From Pleurodeles waltl (taxonomy: Eukaryota > Chordata > Amphibia > Caudata > Salamandridae): a DNA stretch of 64,000 bases. The position numbers and the translations under genes are program-made. The stretch is taken from contig NC_090446.1 of assembly GCF_031143425.1 (NCBI RefSeq), positions 1,029,049,066 to 1,029,113,065 of the forward strand, written 5' to 3'. The notes under the pieces were generated by a model that was not told the origin of the DNA, searched no databases, and saw nothing but the letters and a program-made list of their open reading frames with translations. Every line of letters begins with the position of its first letter. The first letter of the stretch is position 1. Shown here in pieces: positions 31,735 through 42,600 of the stretch.

Positions 31735-34379
31735 TCTAGGTCGCATGGAACATTTGCAGGGTGGTTCACCTTCTGCAAGGGGAGGGGTGCTGGTGGCCTG
31801 TGGGTCCTGTGGCAGGGCCTCCTGCCCACTAGCTGCAGCGGAAGTGGTGGGCTGGTCAGTAGAATAGTTAGTGGTAGGGGCCCGCTGTTGTGCTGTCCAT
31901 TCCCTCATGTTGTTGGCCATATCTCCCAGCAACCCTCCTATGGAGACCATGGTGGTGTTGAGGACCTGCAAATCCTCCCTGAGCTCCTGATGGTGTATCT
32001 ACTGCAGCCACGTGTTCTCCTGCATTTTGGTAAGGATCTGGCCCATCTTATCCTGGGATTGTTGGTAAGCCCCCAGGACATTAGTGAGTGTCTCCTGGAG
32101 AGTCAGTTCCCTGGTCCTGTCCTCCCCCTGGTGCACAGCGGTCCTCCCAGTGTCCCTGTTCCCCTGTGCCTGTGTCCCCTGAAAGGTGTGCCCACTGTCA
32201 CTGACCCTAGGTCCCTGATTGTCTTGGGGATGAGGTGTGGACTGGGGTCTCTGTACAGGTGGGCACACTGCTAATTGATGTGTCCTGGGAACAGAGGTGT
32301 GGGGACGCTGGGTGGGTGCTGTGGTGTTGGATACTGAGGGGGAGGCTCTGTGGTGGACTGTGACTGGGATGGGGTGGCTGTCAGGACCCAATTCCTCGGG
32401 ATCTGCCCATTGCTAATCAAGAGGCCCACCTCCAGGCAGCACCAACTCAGATGCCTTTATGGTGCTGAAGGTTGGAGAGGCCAGGCGGGGGGAAGGGAAA
32501 GCAGGAAAGGAACAGCCAGGAGGGAGATCTGGAAAGGAAAATGTTAGTTATAAGAAACAGCAGCAATAATCACATGTCAAACACATCATGCAATGAAAAA
32601 ACTCTTGCTCGTAATATGTGATTAATGAACTGGCAGTAGAAACAAAAGTCTCCCTAAGCAGCTTAACCTCAGCTTATAGAACTTCATGCTAAACAACCGC
32701 TGTGATTTACCACCATTGAAAACCTTCACGTGAGCGTATGCCAGGGGCTCAAGAAGGAACAGTACAATCCTTTGCTGAGCATAAAGAAACCAAAAGCCTT
32801 CATCAACCAACGTTCTGACTTAGAACAATTCACGATCTACACAACACGCGTAAGATAAAAAGTTTCACAATAATAACGGTATCGTATTCCCTAATAACAC
32901 ATGAATAACATTTCAACAATGCATGAGTTAGTTTCTCCTAGCATCATAAATGTCAATACTGTGTCAAGTTTCAGAAAAGGATGTACGCTGGAGAAATCCA
33001 AACAACTCCAGTAACTGTAGCAACAGCCAAAGCCGCTCAGCCTCCGAGAATCAAGGGAGGAGCGGAAACAATGTAGTGATTTTCAGAATGAATAGAAAAG
33101 GCCGGCGGGGGGAGGCCCCATCGGAATGAACTCCGTCCACTCGCTCAAAGGGAATCTCTTGTCCAGATCCCAGGAACAGCAGAAGGAAACAAGAAGAAAG
33201 GTCTTACCCACAAGGAGGTTCCAGAATAGTAAGCACTGGAACCTGGGGGTGGCTGGTATTGATAGATCAGCCACACCCCAACATGGCCGCCAGCGAAGGC
33301 TGCTGGGAATTGAAGTTCCATTTGAAAGTGTAGGCCCATACTGGGAATGGGGACATTGTAGCCACCATTTAGCACTCCCCCAGGAAGATGGGATTTGCCA
33401 CAGGGGTGGCGTGGAGGGCGCGGCCTGCTGCATGAAAGAAGGTAGCAGGCACGCACAACAGCAGGAAGGTCGTCGTGGAGGGCCTGTAAGGGACCGCGCC
33501 GTCTGTAAATTCTGACAGTGGCCGACTGACCAGTTGTCCCTGATGGGCCAGGTAGTTCATCCAGATCCTGGAATCCAAATTTACTGTCATCACTGGGGGC
33601 ATCTTCTGTGGGGGGACTGGATAGCTGTGCCACCTTCTTGCCACTGGGATTGGGTGGGGGCACCTGTGGGTATATAAGTAATGTATTATGCTTCATGTCT
33701 GTGACATATTGTACATCTCTAGCCTACCCTCTTTTGTTGCTGTTGCCCTGCCACCTTCGTTTGTGTATGGTGATGTATTGTGGGATTGTTAGTTCTCCAT
33801 GCTGTGCATATTTTGGTGATGGGTGTCAATGCAGGGCTGGGAGGGCTGTCCATGCATTGGTATAGCATGCAGGGCTTGGCATTGGGGTTAATCGGATGTG
33901 TAGGTGCAGTGTGTGGGATGGAGTGGAGTGATGGGAGTCCGGGTGAGGGGGTGAGATGGCATGCAGGTATGGGGGTGATAAGCAGTAAATGTTGACTCAC
34001 CAGTGTCCAGTCCTCCGGCTATTCCAGTGAGTCCCTCAGGATGCAGTATTGCCAAGACTTGTTCCTCCCATGCTGTGAGCTGTGGGGGAGGAGGCGGGGG
34101 TCCACCACCAGTCCTTTGGATGGCAATCTGGTGGCTTGCTGCCATGGAAATTACCTTCCCCCGTAGGTCGTTCCACCTCTTCCTGATGTTGTCCCTTGTT
34201 CCTGGATGCTGTCCCATGGCGTTCACCCTGTCCACGATTCTCCGCCATAGCTCCATCTTCCTGGCAATGAATATATGCTGAACCTGTGCTCCAAACAGCT
34301 GTGGCCCTACCCTGACTATTTCCTCCACCATGACCCGCAACTCCTCAACTGTGAAACAGGGGTGCCTTAGTGGGGACAT
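31735..34379 (-). pseudogene. Myb/SANT-like gene 2 of the Harbinger element
   Basis: Exon 1 (34379-34001) begins MSPLRHPCFTVEELRVMVEE and carries a complete Myb/SANT-like domain: VGPQLFGAQVQHIF, ARKMELWRRIVDRVNAMGQH, RDNIRKRWNDLRGKV. A proline run (GGGPPPPPPQLTAWEEQVL) and a GTGAGT donor at 34000-33995 follow. Exon 2 starts after the acceptor at 33665-33664 and encodes an acidic/polar segment (PPTEDAPSDDSKFGFQDLDE, RIYRRRG). The last exon starts after TTTCCAG at about 32529 and contains LTLQETLTNVLGAYQQSQDK followed by an in-frame stop, then LQVLNTTMVSIGGLLGDMAN. The exon 1-exon 2 frames do not join cleanly, so at least one indel is likely. The domain is clearly different in sequence from that of gene 1. 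The intron between exon 2 and the last exon is enlarged by extra DNA. Confidence 0.8.
32536..33284 (-). repeat. Unclassified insert in the Myb-like gene 2 intron, LTR-like ends
   Basis: Read on the minus strand this about 750-bp block starts TGTTGGGG and ends ACTAACA, the TGTT...AACA pattern typical of a solo LTR. It has no coding capacity. The 5 bp immediately outside (GGCCA and TTTTC) do not match, so a target duplication is not supported and the limits may be wrong. It lies wholly inside an intron, leaving coding exons unaffected. Confidence 0.35.
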
Positions 34380-34399
34380 GGGTGTTGTGTGGTGTGTGT

Positions 34400-34954
34400 T
34401 GTGCAAAGGGTGTTAAGTGATGTGGTGGGGTGTGGGATGTGGGGTGCGTGACGGAGGGATGTGTGTTTGTGGTGTGTGTGTGTAGTTGTGTCAGTGGCCT
34501 TCGTGTTAGTCTTGTGGTGCTTATTGGTATTCGTAATGGGTGGTGTGTAATGTGGGTGTGTGTTTTATAGTGCTATGGGTGGGTGTGGTGTGTGTATCAG
34601 TGTCAGGTGTGTGATTTTCGTTTTGACCAATATTGTGTTGTTTTGTATTTGGGTGGCCATCGAGACCGCACCAGTGTGTACCGCCAATGGTTTACCGCCA
34701 TTGAATGTCCGCCGTGGTGATTCATGGGTCATAATGTGATGGGCGTTGTTCTGTTGGCATAACAGTATGGGTATTCGTATCAACACTTTACCACTGACCT
34801 TTGTGCTGACGGATTTGTGTATGTGGCAGTATTCCATCAGTTTGGTGTGAGTGTGTCATAATATGGCAAACGGATATTCACCACCGAGGCAGTATGTTGG
34901 TGGCCATCACCACAGCAGTAAGCGGGATTTACCGCCAATGTCATAATGAGGGCC
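34400..34954. repeat. Right subterminal region and terminus of the Harbinger element
   Basis: A GT-rich stretch (34400-34600) is followed by GC-rich words ACCGCCAATGG, TTTACCGCCATTG and CCGCCGTGG, then the terminal TGTCATAATGAGGGCC at 34939-34954. The next bases are TAT (34955-34957), a plausible target-site copy whose partner was not found. The GT-rich block and terminal words recur in the MITE at 17752-18436. Confidence 0.8.
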
Positions 34955-34957
34955 TAT

Positions 34958-35650
34958 GTCCCAAGGGTGGATGCCTCGGGACATGGGTAGCCTGGGCCAT
35001 TAATGGCTCCAAGAAGGGGGGTGATGATCCCCAGGGTCATTAATGGATCCAGGAGGGGGGGCGAGGCTCCCTCCTTTCTTCAGCACAGGGCCATGCCCAG
35101 GAAGGTGGTGGTCCCCGGGACCAAAAATGGCTCTGAAGGGGGCCACGCGGGCCTCCTCCCCCTTTAATGATTACTGTGCCCCAGTGGTGGTCCCCGGGGC
35201 GATTTCAAAATCAGGAGGGGGATCCAAATGCCCCCCTCTTATTAACAGGCCAAGCTCTGGGGAGGAGGCAATCCCCAGGGGTTTAAAATGCCTATGGAGG
35301 GGGGTCCGCGCAGCCCCTCTTCTCTTATTTCATATTATAAAGCTGTGGGGAGGTAGCAGCCCCAAGGGTCCAAACAAGCCTGGGGGTGAGGTATGGGGGG
35401 GCGCATGTGTCCCCTCCCCATTATTCATATTTAAATATACCCCTAGACCTGGCTCACACGGGGGCTGAAATGGAAAAAACGTGGGAGACTGTGCTTGTTT
35501 TTTTAAAAACATCCTGTGGATCTTCAGCAGTTTTACTAGAAAAAAAATTAAATCATGCTTTTTGGCCCTGGTGGGGTCCCTGGGGGACCCCAGTACGAGG
35601 CCTAGGGGCTCAGGGTATTACTACCCATCCCCCTTTTCTGAGTCCCAAAA
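34958..35650. repeat. GC-rich minisatellite array, direct orientation
   Basis: Diverged units of roughly 110 bp: GTGGTCCCCGGGRCC, an A/T word (AAAAATGGCT or TTTCAAAATCAG), GGAGGGGGNCC, then CCCCTCCTTTAATTA. About five units are visible before the pattern fades into AT-rich DNA. Overlapping open frames here are compositional. Confidence 0.65.
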
Positions 35651-36755
35651 TTGCTTAATTGGTTGATAGTTGAAGTGTGAATCATATATAAGCACGGGGA
35701 CTGTCAGATCAGCAGAGGATCCGCATCCTATATCTAAATTTTTTTAACTTCAAATATCTCAGAAACTACTGAACAGATGTACAACAAATAACAAAAAGGG
35801 AGCTTTTCGGACCAATAGCTAGCTTTCATCCAAATTTGGTCTAATTCTGTTTAGCGGTTTGGCCTGCAGGTGTGTCTAAAAATCCTTCTGGAAACTTAAT
35901 GGGGAAAAAGTGTTTTGGATATTCAGCTTTTCAAATCACCCCAAAACTTTCAAGACAGCAGCGAAGTGAGTGGCATAATACTTTTGAATATTTTGTTAAG
36001 AATTGTTAAATGGCCTCAAAGTTGTTGGCAAAACAAAAAATAATATTCCTATGGAAACTAGGTGTATAAATTACCTAGTGGCTGTCATCACTAAGTAGTT
36101 ATAGTTAGGACATAGATGCATATTTAAGAGCCTGCAGCGGCATCTAACTCGACATTAGAGTCATTTTTTTTACGCTAATGTGGTGTTAGAAGGCCAAAAA
36201 CACTGCACCATATTTACAAAGGTGTGCAATGCATGCCCAAAACACATTTTCCCCATTCATTTTTCCATAGGGATTTTGAACAGCAGTAGCGCAAAAACTA
36301 CTGGATGAAATTACACCAAATGTGGCAGGAAGGTAGGTCCTGGTCCACAAAGAGTGCTTTTTTGTTTTAGTGTAATTCTGTTCAGTAGTTTTTTGAGAAA
36401 TTAAGGGGAAAACACATTTGTATATCTAGGTAAGCAAAGGAATTGCGACCCCTACCGATCTCGTGCAGAGATCTGATTGGCTGATAACACTTCAACAACA
36501 GAAGTCGTTGAAGTGTTGTCAGCCATCTTGGGACTCTGCTTCAGCTGAGTCTCAAAATAAAAGTTAAAAATAAATAAAAGGGGTCAGGGTATGAACACCC
36601 TGATCCCTTAGCTCTGGCAGTGGGATTACAAAGGCCCCCCCCCAGGGCTAAAAAGCATTTATTTATTTATTTTATGAGCGGAGACGCAGCGGATCTGCGT
36701 CTCTGCTTGTAAAATTAAAAAAAAAGTCAAAGCATGGTCTCTGCGCTCCGTTAGT
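35651..36755. repeat. AT-rich repeat between two minisatellite arrays
   Basis: Contains paired sentences such as AACTACTGAACAGATGTACA and ACTACTGGATGAAATTACAC, each followed within about 70 bp by TTTGGTCTAATTCTGTTTAGCGG or TTTTAGTGTAATTCTGTTCAGTAG. It is therefore an imperfect internal duplication. At 36110-36250 there is a fragment resembling non-autonomous family 1 (ATGCATATTTAAGAGCC...GTCATTTTTTTTACGC). A hairpin CTTCAACAACAGAAGTCGTTGAAG lies at about 36489-36512. No protein is seen. Confidence 0.5.
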
Positions 36756-37262
36756 TTAATGCCCCAGGGTGAGTCAAGTCCCGAGGGCTTTTTTAAAAAC
36801 AATGCAATGGGGGTCTGCTGGCCCCCTCTTGATGCCCCGGGGACCGCCACCTCCCTGGGGCTTATTTTTTTTAATGCAGAGGTGGCCTGTGGTGCCCCCG
36901 CTACCCTGGGGACTGCCACCTCTCCAGGACTTTCATGGAAAATGCAGGCCGGGAGGCTGCTTGGCCCCCCTCCTGCTACCCTGAGGACCAACACCTCCCT
37001 GGGGCATGAGGTAATGTTATGCGAGAGACTGTGCCTCCCCCCCACCACAGGGAGCATCGCCCCAGTGCAAAATGCATTGTATTTGTGGGGGGCTGCATGG
37101 CCCCCTGCTGCCTCAGGGACCGCCACCCCCAAAAACCCTGCCCTGGGGCAACACTGTACTTGGAGCGGGGCCTAAGCCTCGGGGACCACCACCTCACTGG
37201 GCTACAGTCACGTTGGAGGGGGGCCACGAGGCCCTCCTCATGGAGCCAGGGACGGCTCTTGC
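36756..37262. repeat. GC-rich minisatellite array, opposite orientation
   Basis: Units such as CCCTGGGGACYGCCACCTCYCYRGG and GGCCCCCCTCCTGCTACC recur about every 90-110 bp. They look like the reverse complement of the array at 34958-35650 (GGTGGTCCCCGGG, GGAGGGGGGCC). The two arrays thus form a very long, loose inverted pair around the AT-rich block. Confidence 0.55.
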
Positions 37263-37326
37263 TATGTCCAGGGACATAGCTGTTTGTTGAGGCTTGGCAT
37301 CAGCTGCATCAAAGCCACAGCAAACA

Positions 37327-37483
37327 CTCTGCTGTTTGACAGCGGGACCTTTAAACCAGGTCCCACTGTCAAACAGCAGAGCTTTCATCTTTGTCAAGGG
37401 ACAGAGATGAAATGCTTCAGCAAGCACAAAGCTGCTGTGAAAGCAGCTCCGTGCTTGCTGAAGCAATGGCACTGCGCAGTGCC
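37327..37483. repeat. Cluster of three strong hairpins
   Basis: Hairpin 1 has arms 37327-37350 and 37358-37381 (CTCTGCTGTTTGACAG...), 24 bp with one G/T-compatible mismatch and a 7-base loop. Hairpin 2 spans 37414-37464, with outer arm GCTTCAGCAAGCAC, inner stem AGCTGCT and a small loop. Hairpin 3 is the perfect 16-bp palindrome GGCACTGCGCAGTGCC at 37468-37483. They lie within 160 bp and are followed by AT-rich DNA. The cluster is not explained by the adjacent minisatellite. Confidence 0.8.
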
Positions 37484-38500
37484 AGGTAGCCCGTAATGAC
37501 ATTTTAATTTTTTAAAAATTAAAAATAAATAAAGAAATAAATACAAAAAGTAGTGACCACGGGGAAGCCCTCTATGGGTCCCTCACAGTCCCACTTAGCC
37601 CATAAGGGCCTTTTTAATAAATAAAATAAAATATTTAAAAAAGTAGGGACGCCATTGAGGGCTCCCTCACAGTCCTACATAGCTCATAGAGGACTTAAAA
37701 AATAATAAAAAACACAACTCCCATAGCTCAGGTCGCAGACCTTCACACTGAGCTTTAGGGTCTCAAGTCTACCTGGACTTATTTCCTTTTTTTTAAACTA
37801 AAAAAAAAAATACTGAATTAACTGAAGTTCTTATAACATGCGCCTTCACCATGCACAGTATTGTTATCAATCATGTCATCTCAGTTGTGATCAGTGATGT
37901 TATTAACCATGTCATGAGTGTTTTAATATGGGGGGGTCATAAGCAGCACATGACTAGGGCACATGTTCTAGTTTTCTATAGTTAAGTATAGCTGATGGAT
38001 TTCAGTGGCTGTAGATGATAAACTAGGTGAATCAGAGGGCACCCCCCTCCCCGAGGAGCATAATAAATATATATCAACCATAAACAGAGAAGTTCTCACT
38101 GATCGGTTTGTATGAATGAGATTGGGTGGAAAGTATTCAGACAAATAGTTTGTGATTAACAGAATTGGGCTGTAAAGGGATCTAAAATGGTTCTGAGGAA
38201 AGCCACGAGGCCAGTCTCAAGCATCGGAGGCAGCTAAAATATGTGCATCAAATCAGATATGCTTGAGCGATGTGAACTCATAAACATAGCCTTCAGATTT
38301 TAGCCTTGCCAAACAACCACATAGTGAAGACAAATACCACGTATCCTATAGGCAGTTTTAACCTTTAGATCCCCACCTACACACCAGTGCTCCTTCGAGG
38401 CTTGAGGTAGGAAGTACAACACAATACAGTAAGCACTGGGGAGAACTCTAAGATAAAGCTTGCCACTGCAGTTGCCAGTGGATGATAGTTCCTTTATAAA
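37484..38500. other. AT-rich stretch, no gene recognised
   Basis: Includes two similar sentences at about 37552-37620 and 37647-37690 (GGGCTCCCTCACAGTCC.ACATAGC.CATA / GGTCCCTCACAGTCCCACTTAGCCCATA), i.e. a diverged duplication. Otherwise A-rich runs only. Confidence 0.45.
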
Positions 38501-38529
38501 AGGAAATATTTTTTCTGGGAGGATTTAGG

Positions 38530-39400
38530 GAGTTCTCATTGTCACAGTTAATGGCCCCACTGAGGCTTCAGATCCCACTACAGAGTTGCATATGCCATCT
38601 GGCGCTTGACCACCAGGATGCAGGAGGTCGTAATTTCCAGGTGTCTATGGGCCAACCTCACTGCAATCCAGGACCAAGGCTGAAAGACTGTGATCATTGC
38701 CGGAATGTCCTGGACCCTCTTTTCTGGGGGAAAGGCACAAAACCAAACAGTGTCCAGAATGACACTGATGAAGGGGAGTGTGTGTGAAGGAATTAGGTAT
38801 GGCTTCAGCAAGTTGATAGTGAACTCCAAATATGACAGGAGGTTTGCCGTAGTCTGGAGATGGTTGACGATTGCCTGGGACGTGCCTGCATACAACAGCT
38901 AGTCATTGAGGTAGGGAAAGACTGCCACCCCCCCACATCCAAAGATGTGCTGCCATCACTGCCGTTACTTTCGCAAGCAGTGGAGGGGCACTGGTGAGAC
39001 CAAAGGGAAGCACATCAAATTGAAAATGTTCCTGTCCCATCACAAACTGCAGGTAACGTCAGTGGGCTAGCAGGATGGTATATGGAAATAGGAATCATGC
39101 AGGTCCAATGCTACCACCCAGTCTCTAGGGTCTGGGGCAGACAAGACCTGGGCCAATGTGAGCATTTAAAATGTTTCCTTCCCAATGAAGATGTTGAGGG
39201 GTCACAGGTCTAAAATAGGCCAGAGGCCTCTGCTGTTTTTGAGTACCAGGACCTAACAGGAATAGTAACCAAGTCCTAGTGCTGGCACCCTATCAATCAC
39301 CCCTTTGACTTAGAGGACTTGCACTTCCTGCTGCAAAATGGATAGATGGGCCTCAGTCAGTCGTTGGGGAGAAGGTGGAAGATGTGACAGAATGGAAAGG
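38530..39400 (-). pseudogene. DIRS-like retroelement copy C, RT and RNase H
   Basis: The minus strand gives an RT C-terminal segment: PYLND (38919-38905), then a stop in place of the following Trp, and an open stretch 38895-38578 reading SQAIVNHLQTTANLLSYL, FISVILDTVWFCAFPPEKRV and VFQPWSWIAVRLAHRHLEI. This is a close relative of copy A and is typical of DIRS-like pol. Upstream RT sequence continues to about 39400 in degenerate form. The second residue of the catalytic pair box is Asn rather than Asp, as in copy A. It is dead. Confidence 0.85.
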
Positions 39401-41810
39401 AGGGGAAGGAAATAGCCTTTTTTGCTGGACCGACCTGTCTGACATTATGGCCTCCCAACCCAGCAAGAATTGTCGGATCCTGCCTCCCACCAGCTGGCCA
39501 TGTGCCACTTAGGGCACACTAAAGGGGTTTTGCAGGTGGGACTATAAGGGTGAGTAGGGGGCTAGCAGCCGGGTGGCCTGTTGGCCTTGGCCACCAGTGG
39601 GCACCATTGCCGCAAAACTGAGGCTGTGGCAGATAAGCCCAAGATGCATGCCATACCACAGCTCGAGTATGGAGTCTGCCTTGTCCCCAAACAGGTGAGT
39701 CCCATGAGTCCCATGAGGGATGATTGGATATCACCTGAAAAATGGTGGACTACACCCAGGCATGGTGGTGAAAGGCAACACTGCTGCTGATGGCCCACCA
39801 GATGGAATTAATGGTGCTCAAGTCATGACGAATTGTGAACTTGGCAACATCCCAGCCACCTTGGGTGGCTTGGAAAAGGACAGGTCACAGATCTTCATGG
39901 ACATCCGGGAGGACTTGAGCCACTAAGTCCCAAAGAGCATGGGAATAGCACCCCAGGAGGCAGCTGATGCTCATGGACCTGGACACAAAGATGGTAGATA
40001 AAAATACTAATTTGCCAAAATTTTCAACACATTTAGGCCCTCTTTACGGGTTTGGCGGGCGGCGGAGGTTGCCTATCAAACTCTCTCCGCCTTCAGACTG
40101 CCTGTTCGGCCTGAACCCCGCCAGCCCTATTAGGAGTACACCGCAGGGCCGGCGGGCGGAAGCAGCATTTCTGCCCTCCGGCCCTGCAGTGAAAAGGGCC
40201 TTAATATTGATGCCGGCTCCTAATGGACAGCGGGTGCAACAGCACTGCCTGTAATTCAGGCAGTGGAATGGGCATCTCCCAATCAGGGAGCTGACTGGTA
40301 GGTCAGAGCAAGTTTTGGTCCATGCGCATACTTGGGTGTCTGTTAAAGCCTTGTTAAAAGGCATGAAGGGTTCAGAAAATGTTTGACCTGACTGTAAAAA
40401 GTACACCAATATGTTAGTCTTGACATTTAAGATGTAGAGCTAGGGTTATGGACTTCAGCCTACGCATTACCATGGCGTAGAAAGCATATTCCTCTGCGGG
40501 TGGTCCAGGGAGTGAGAGGAAACCGATTTCAGGGGAGACAACTAGGTCACTGTCCTCCTGCAAGTCATCATACTAACTGGATTTGTTAAAGGGGTGAGCA
40601 AGCTCAATAATTGCATCATATTCATTGTCCGAGTCTGTGCCAAAAAGACAATGTCAAGTATGTTGTCATCCTTGTGAAGATAGCGGAGTAAGCGGCACCT
40701 CAACTGCTGTTAGGTATGGTGTTGGGCGAGATCGGACCGGCACAATCTCAGAGTCAGACAGGACTTTAAGAAGCCCCTCCTCCAGCGTCAATGGATTCGG
40801 AATTGGTGTCAAAGTCTCAGGGACTGGCATTGACTGCAGCACTGGAGGTGGGGATCCAGACTGGAGCCGGAAGGGTCGGGACGGATTTAGAGGGTCCATC
40901 TGGTGCAGAGGGTGAACACACCATCGATACTGCAGGTAGAATGCCTCTCAGCTCCTTGGTGCCTGTAGGCATGCCAGAGAGAGTTGGTGGGGAGCCAAAG
41001 AGCCAGTGCATGGATGTGCAAAACTCTTCAATCTGTTGTGGGGTGGCAGACAGCCCCAGAAACTCTGGTTGTGCTGGAACCAGTTGCAGGATCGGCTCTG
41101 AAGTCAACCAACTCCAGGAGTGCGATCTAGATCCATAACGCTGCCCCCATGACAGCTCAGACAAATGCGAGTGGCAAGAGGGAATGAGTCCTATTTAGAT
41201 TTCTTATGTTTCATTTTAAACTTACTCAATTTGGATCGCAACGAAGACCAGCCTCGCAAGCGGCTTCAGTGACTCCAGGAGTGGGAATTGGACTGGGACA
41301 GAATCTGGGAATTGAACCGTGACTTAGAACATTCTCAGTGAGGAGTGTTTTTAAGCTTGGTGATAGAAAGTTTCACTTCACAATCTCGGATGAACTTCAG
41401 ATTCATCAACATGCAGTCACTTCAGGCCTTGGAGTCTGGATGGGGATCTGTACCAGACATTTGCTTGCAAGAGTGCCGCTAGGGTTTAAAAAACTGTTGT
41501 TTTAGGAGGAGACATCCCTTGCACACTGTAGAATTTAGTCAAAAACATTTAGGAAAAGAGACTCAGAGATGAGAAGATGCTCTGGATCTGCATCAGGAGG
41601 CACGGAAAGAAAAAAACTGGTGTTGGGTGCACAGGACTGTTGCCAATATAGGCTCCACGCACCATTTCCGGGGCGAAACGGCATTGGTACGGAGCTGCAT
41701 GGTGTCACCTTCTGGTCTACAGAAGTACTGTTTAAAAGTTTCTGGATCCAGACTTATGCCTGGGGAATATTCAAAAGGTGAAGAGTCTGTGGTTAGAAAC
41801 CTCTATCTGA
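39401..41810 (-). pseudogene. DIRS-like retroelement copy C, gag-like and 5' region
   Basis: The minus strand has disconnected open pieces, the longest at 41164-40817 (LVPAQPEFLGLSATPQQIEE, then a Ser/Pro-rich stretch) and 40899-40666. By position they correspond to the gag-like ORF. Local words at 41560-41800 match copy A at 23530-23770, marking the shared 5' end. The region is interrupted by a small MITE at 40036-40200. Confidence 0.6.
40036..40200. mobile_element. 165-bp Harbinger-type MITE with TTA target duplication
   Basis: Begins GGCCCTCTTTACGGGTTTGG and ends CAGTGAAAAGGGCC, flanked by TTA at 40033-40035 and 40201-40203. It is GC-rich (GGCGGGCGGCGG, GGGCCGGCGGGCGG) inside DIRS copy C. 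It is the shortest member of the GGCCCTCWTTA group in the window. Confidence 0.8.
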
Positions 41811-42600
41811 CTTTACCTATATCCAACCCTTACCCATAAAATCACCCTTACTTCCCTTTACCTCTACCTTATTTAAAAAGGCAACACTTAAATATGGAGT
41901 AAAGTATTGAGGGGTAAAAGATGTGCAGTAAAGGTAAAAACCCATTTAAGTCACTTACCTCTGTGGTAAAGACTGCAGGGTAAAGGTCATGTAAGCATTA
42001 CATTCCTACTAATAATACTATTCATCATGAATGGATGCCTTAATTTATCCTCCAAATGCCTTCCCAAATTCAAATTTGATACCAAAATCTTTAGCACTGT
42101 ATTACATCCACTCACTCATCTCTTTAAGTTTAATTCCATAGCTGAGCTCTCCATCACCACACTCCCTTAATGCAGTACTCAGCCTTGTTTAATTCTTCTA
42201 TTCTACTTCCATTTAGTTGTTGTAGGATCTCAAGACTACCTCAACCTTCGTTTCCCAAACACTACACCCTTCTTTTTTGTCAAAAAAATTGAGCCTCACA
42301 CAGCACTTATAAATGGGACAGAAACCTTCTTCTGCTTTTGCAAGTAATGTCTCAGACAAATCTGGTGGGTCTATGTTCTATATAACACAAGCAAATTACA
42401 GATATTCTACTGGTACATTCTAAATGTTCTATTCCCCCCTGCAGCAAAAATAATTTGAAGGAAAAATATAAAAGAATAGAAATTACCTACAAAACGGCGA
42501 GTCAAGGATGCACAAGACAGCTTTTTTGTGACTACTCTCCCCTTGTTGAAAGATTTATCTTCACTTTAAGAAATGAAACTTTATATTTCAAGAGTTAGCA
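41811..42600. other. No gene recognised
   Basis: The left part (41811-42000) has repeated TTTACC/GGTAAA words on both strands, giving weak inverted pairing. The rest is AT-rich. No domain was found. Confidence 0.45.

Larger units (their letters stand above)
26870..34954. mobile_element. PIF/Harbinger element with transposase and two Myb-like genes
   Basis: The order is Myb-like gene 1 (minus, 29702 to about 27090), transposase (plus, 29992-31209), Myb-like gene 2 (minus, 34379 to about 31735), then the right terminus. The right end reads TGTCATAATGAGGGCC at 34939-34954, followed by TAT, and its reverse complement is the GGCCCTCATTA end seen in the MITEs. Opposing poly-A signals between transposase and gene 2 (31384-31389 and 31496-31501), and only about 290 bp between the starts of gene 1 and the transposase, argue for one compact unit rather than chance neighbours. 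The left terminus could not be found, so the left edge given is only where recognisable gene 1-side sequence begins. Two nested elements remain the main alternative. Confidence 0.72.

Noticed and set aside
41811..42000. Telomere-like TTTACC/GGTAAA words
   Set aside because: The words are not regular TTAGGG/CCCTAA repeats and are interspersed with other sequence.
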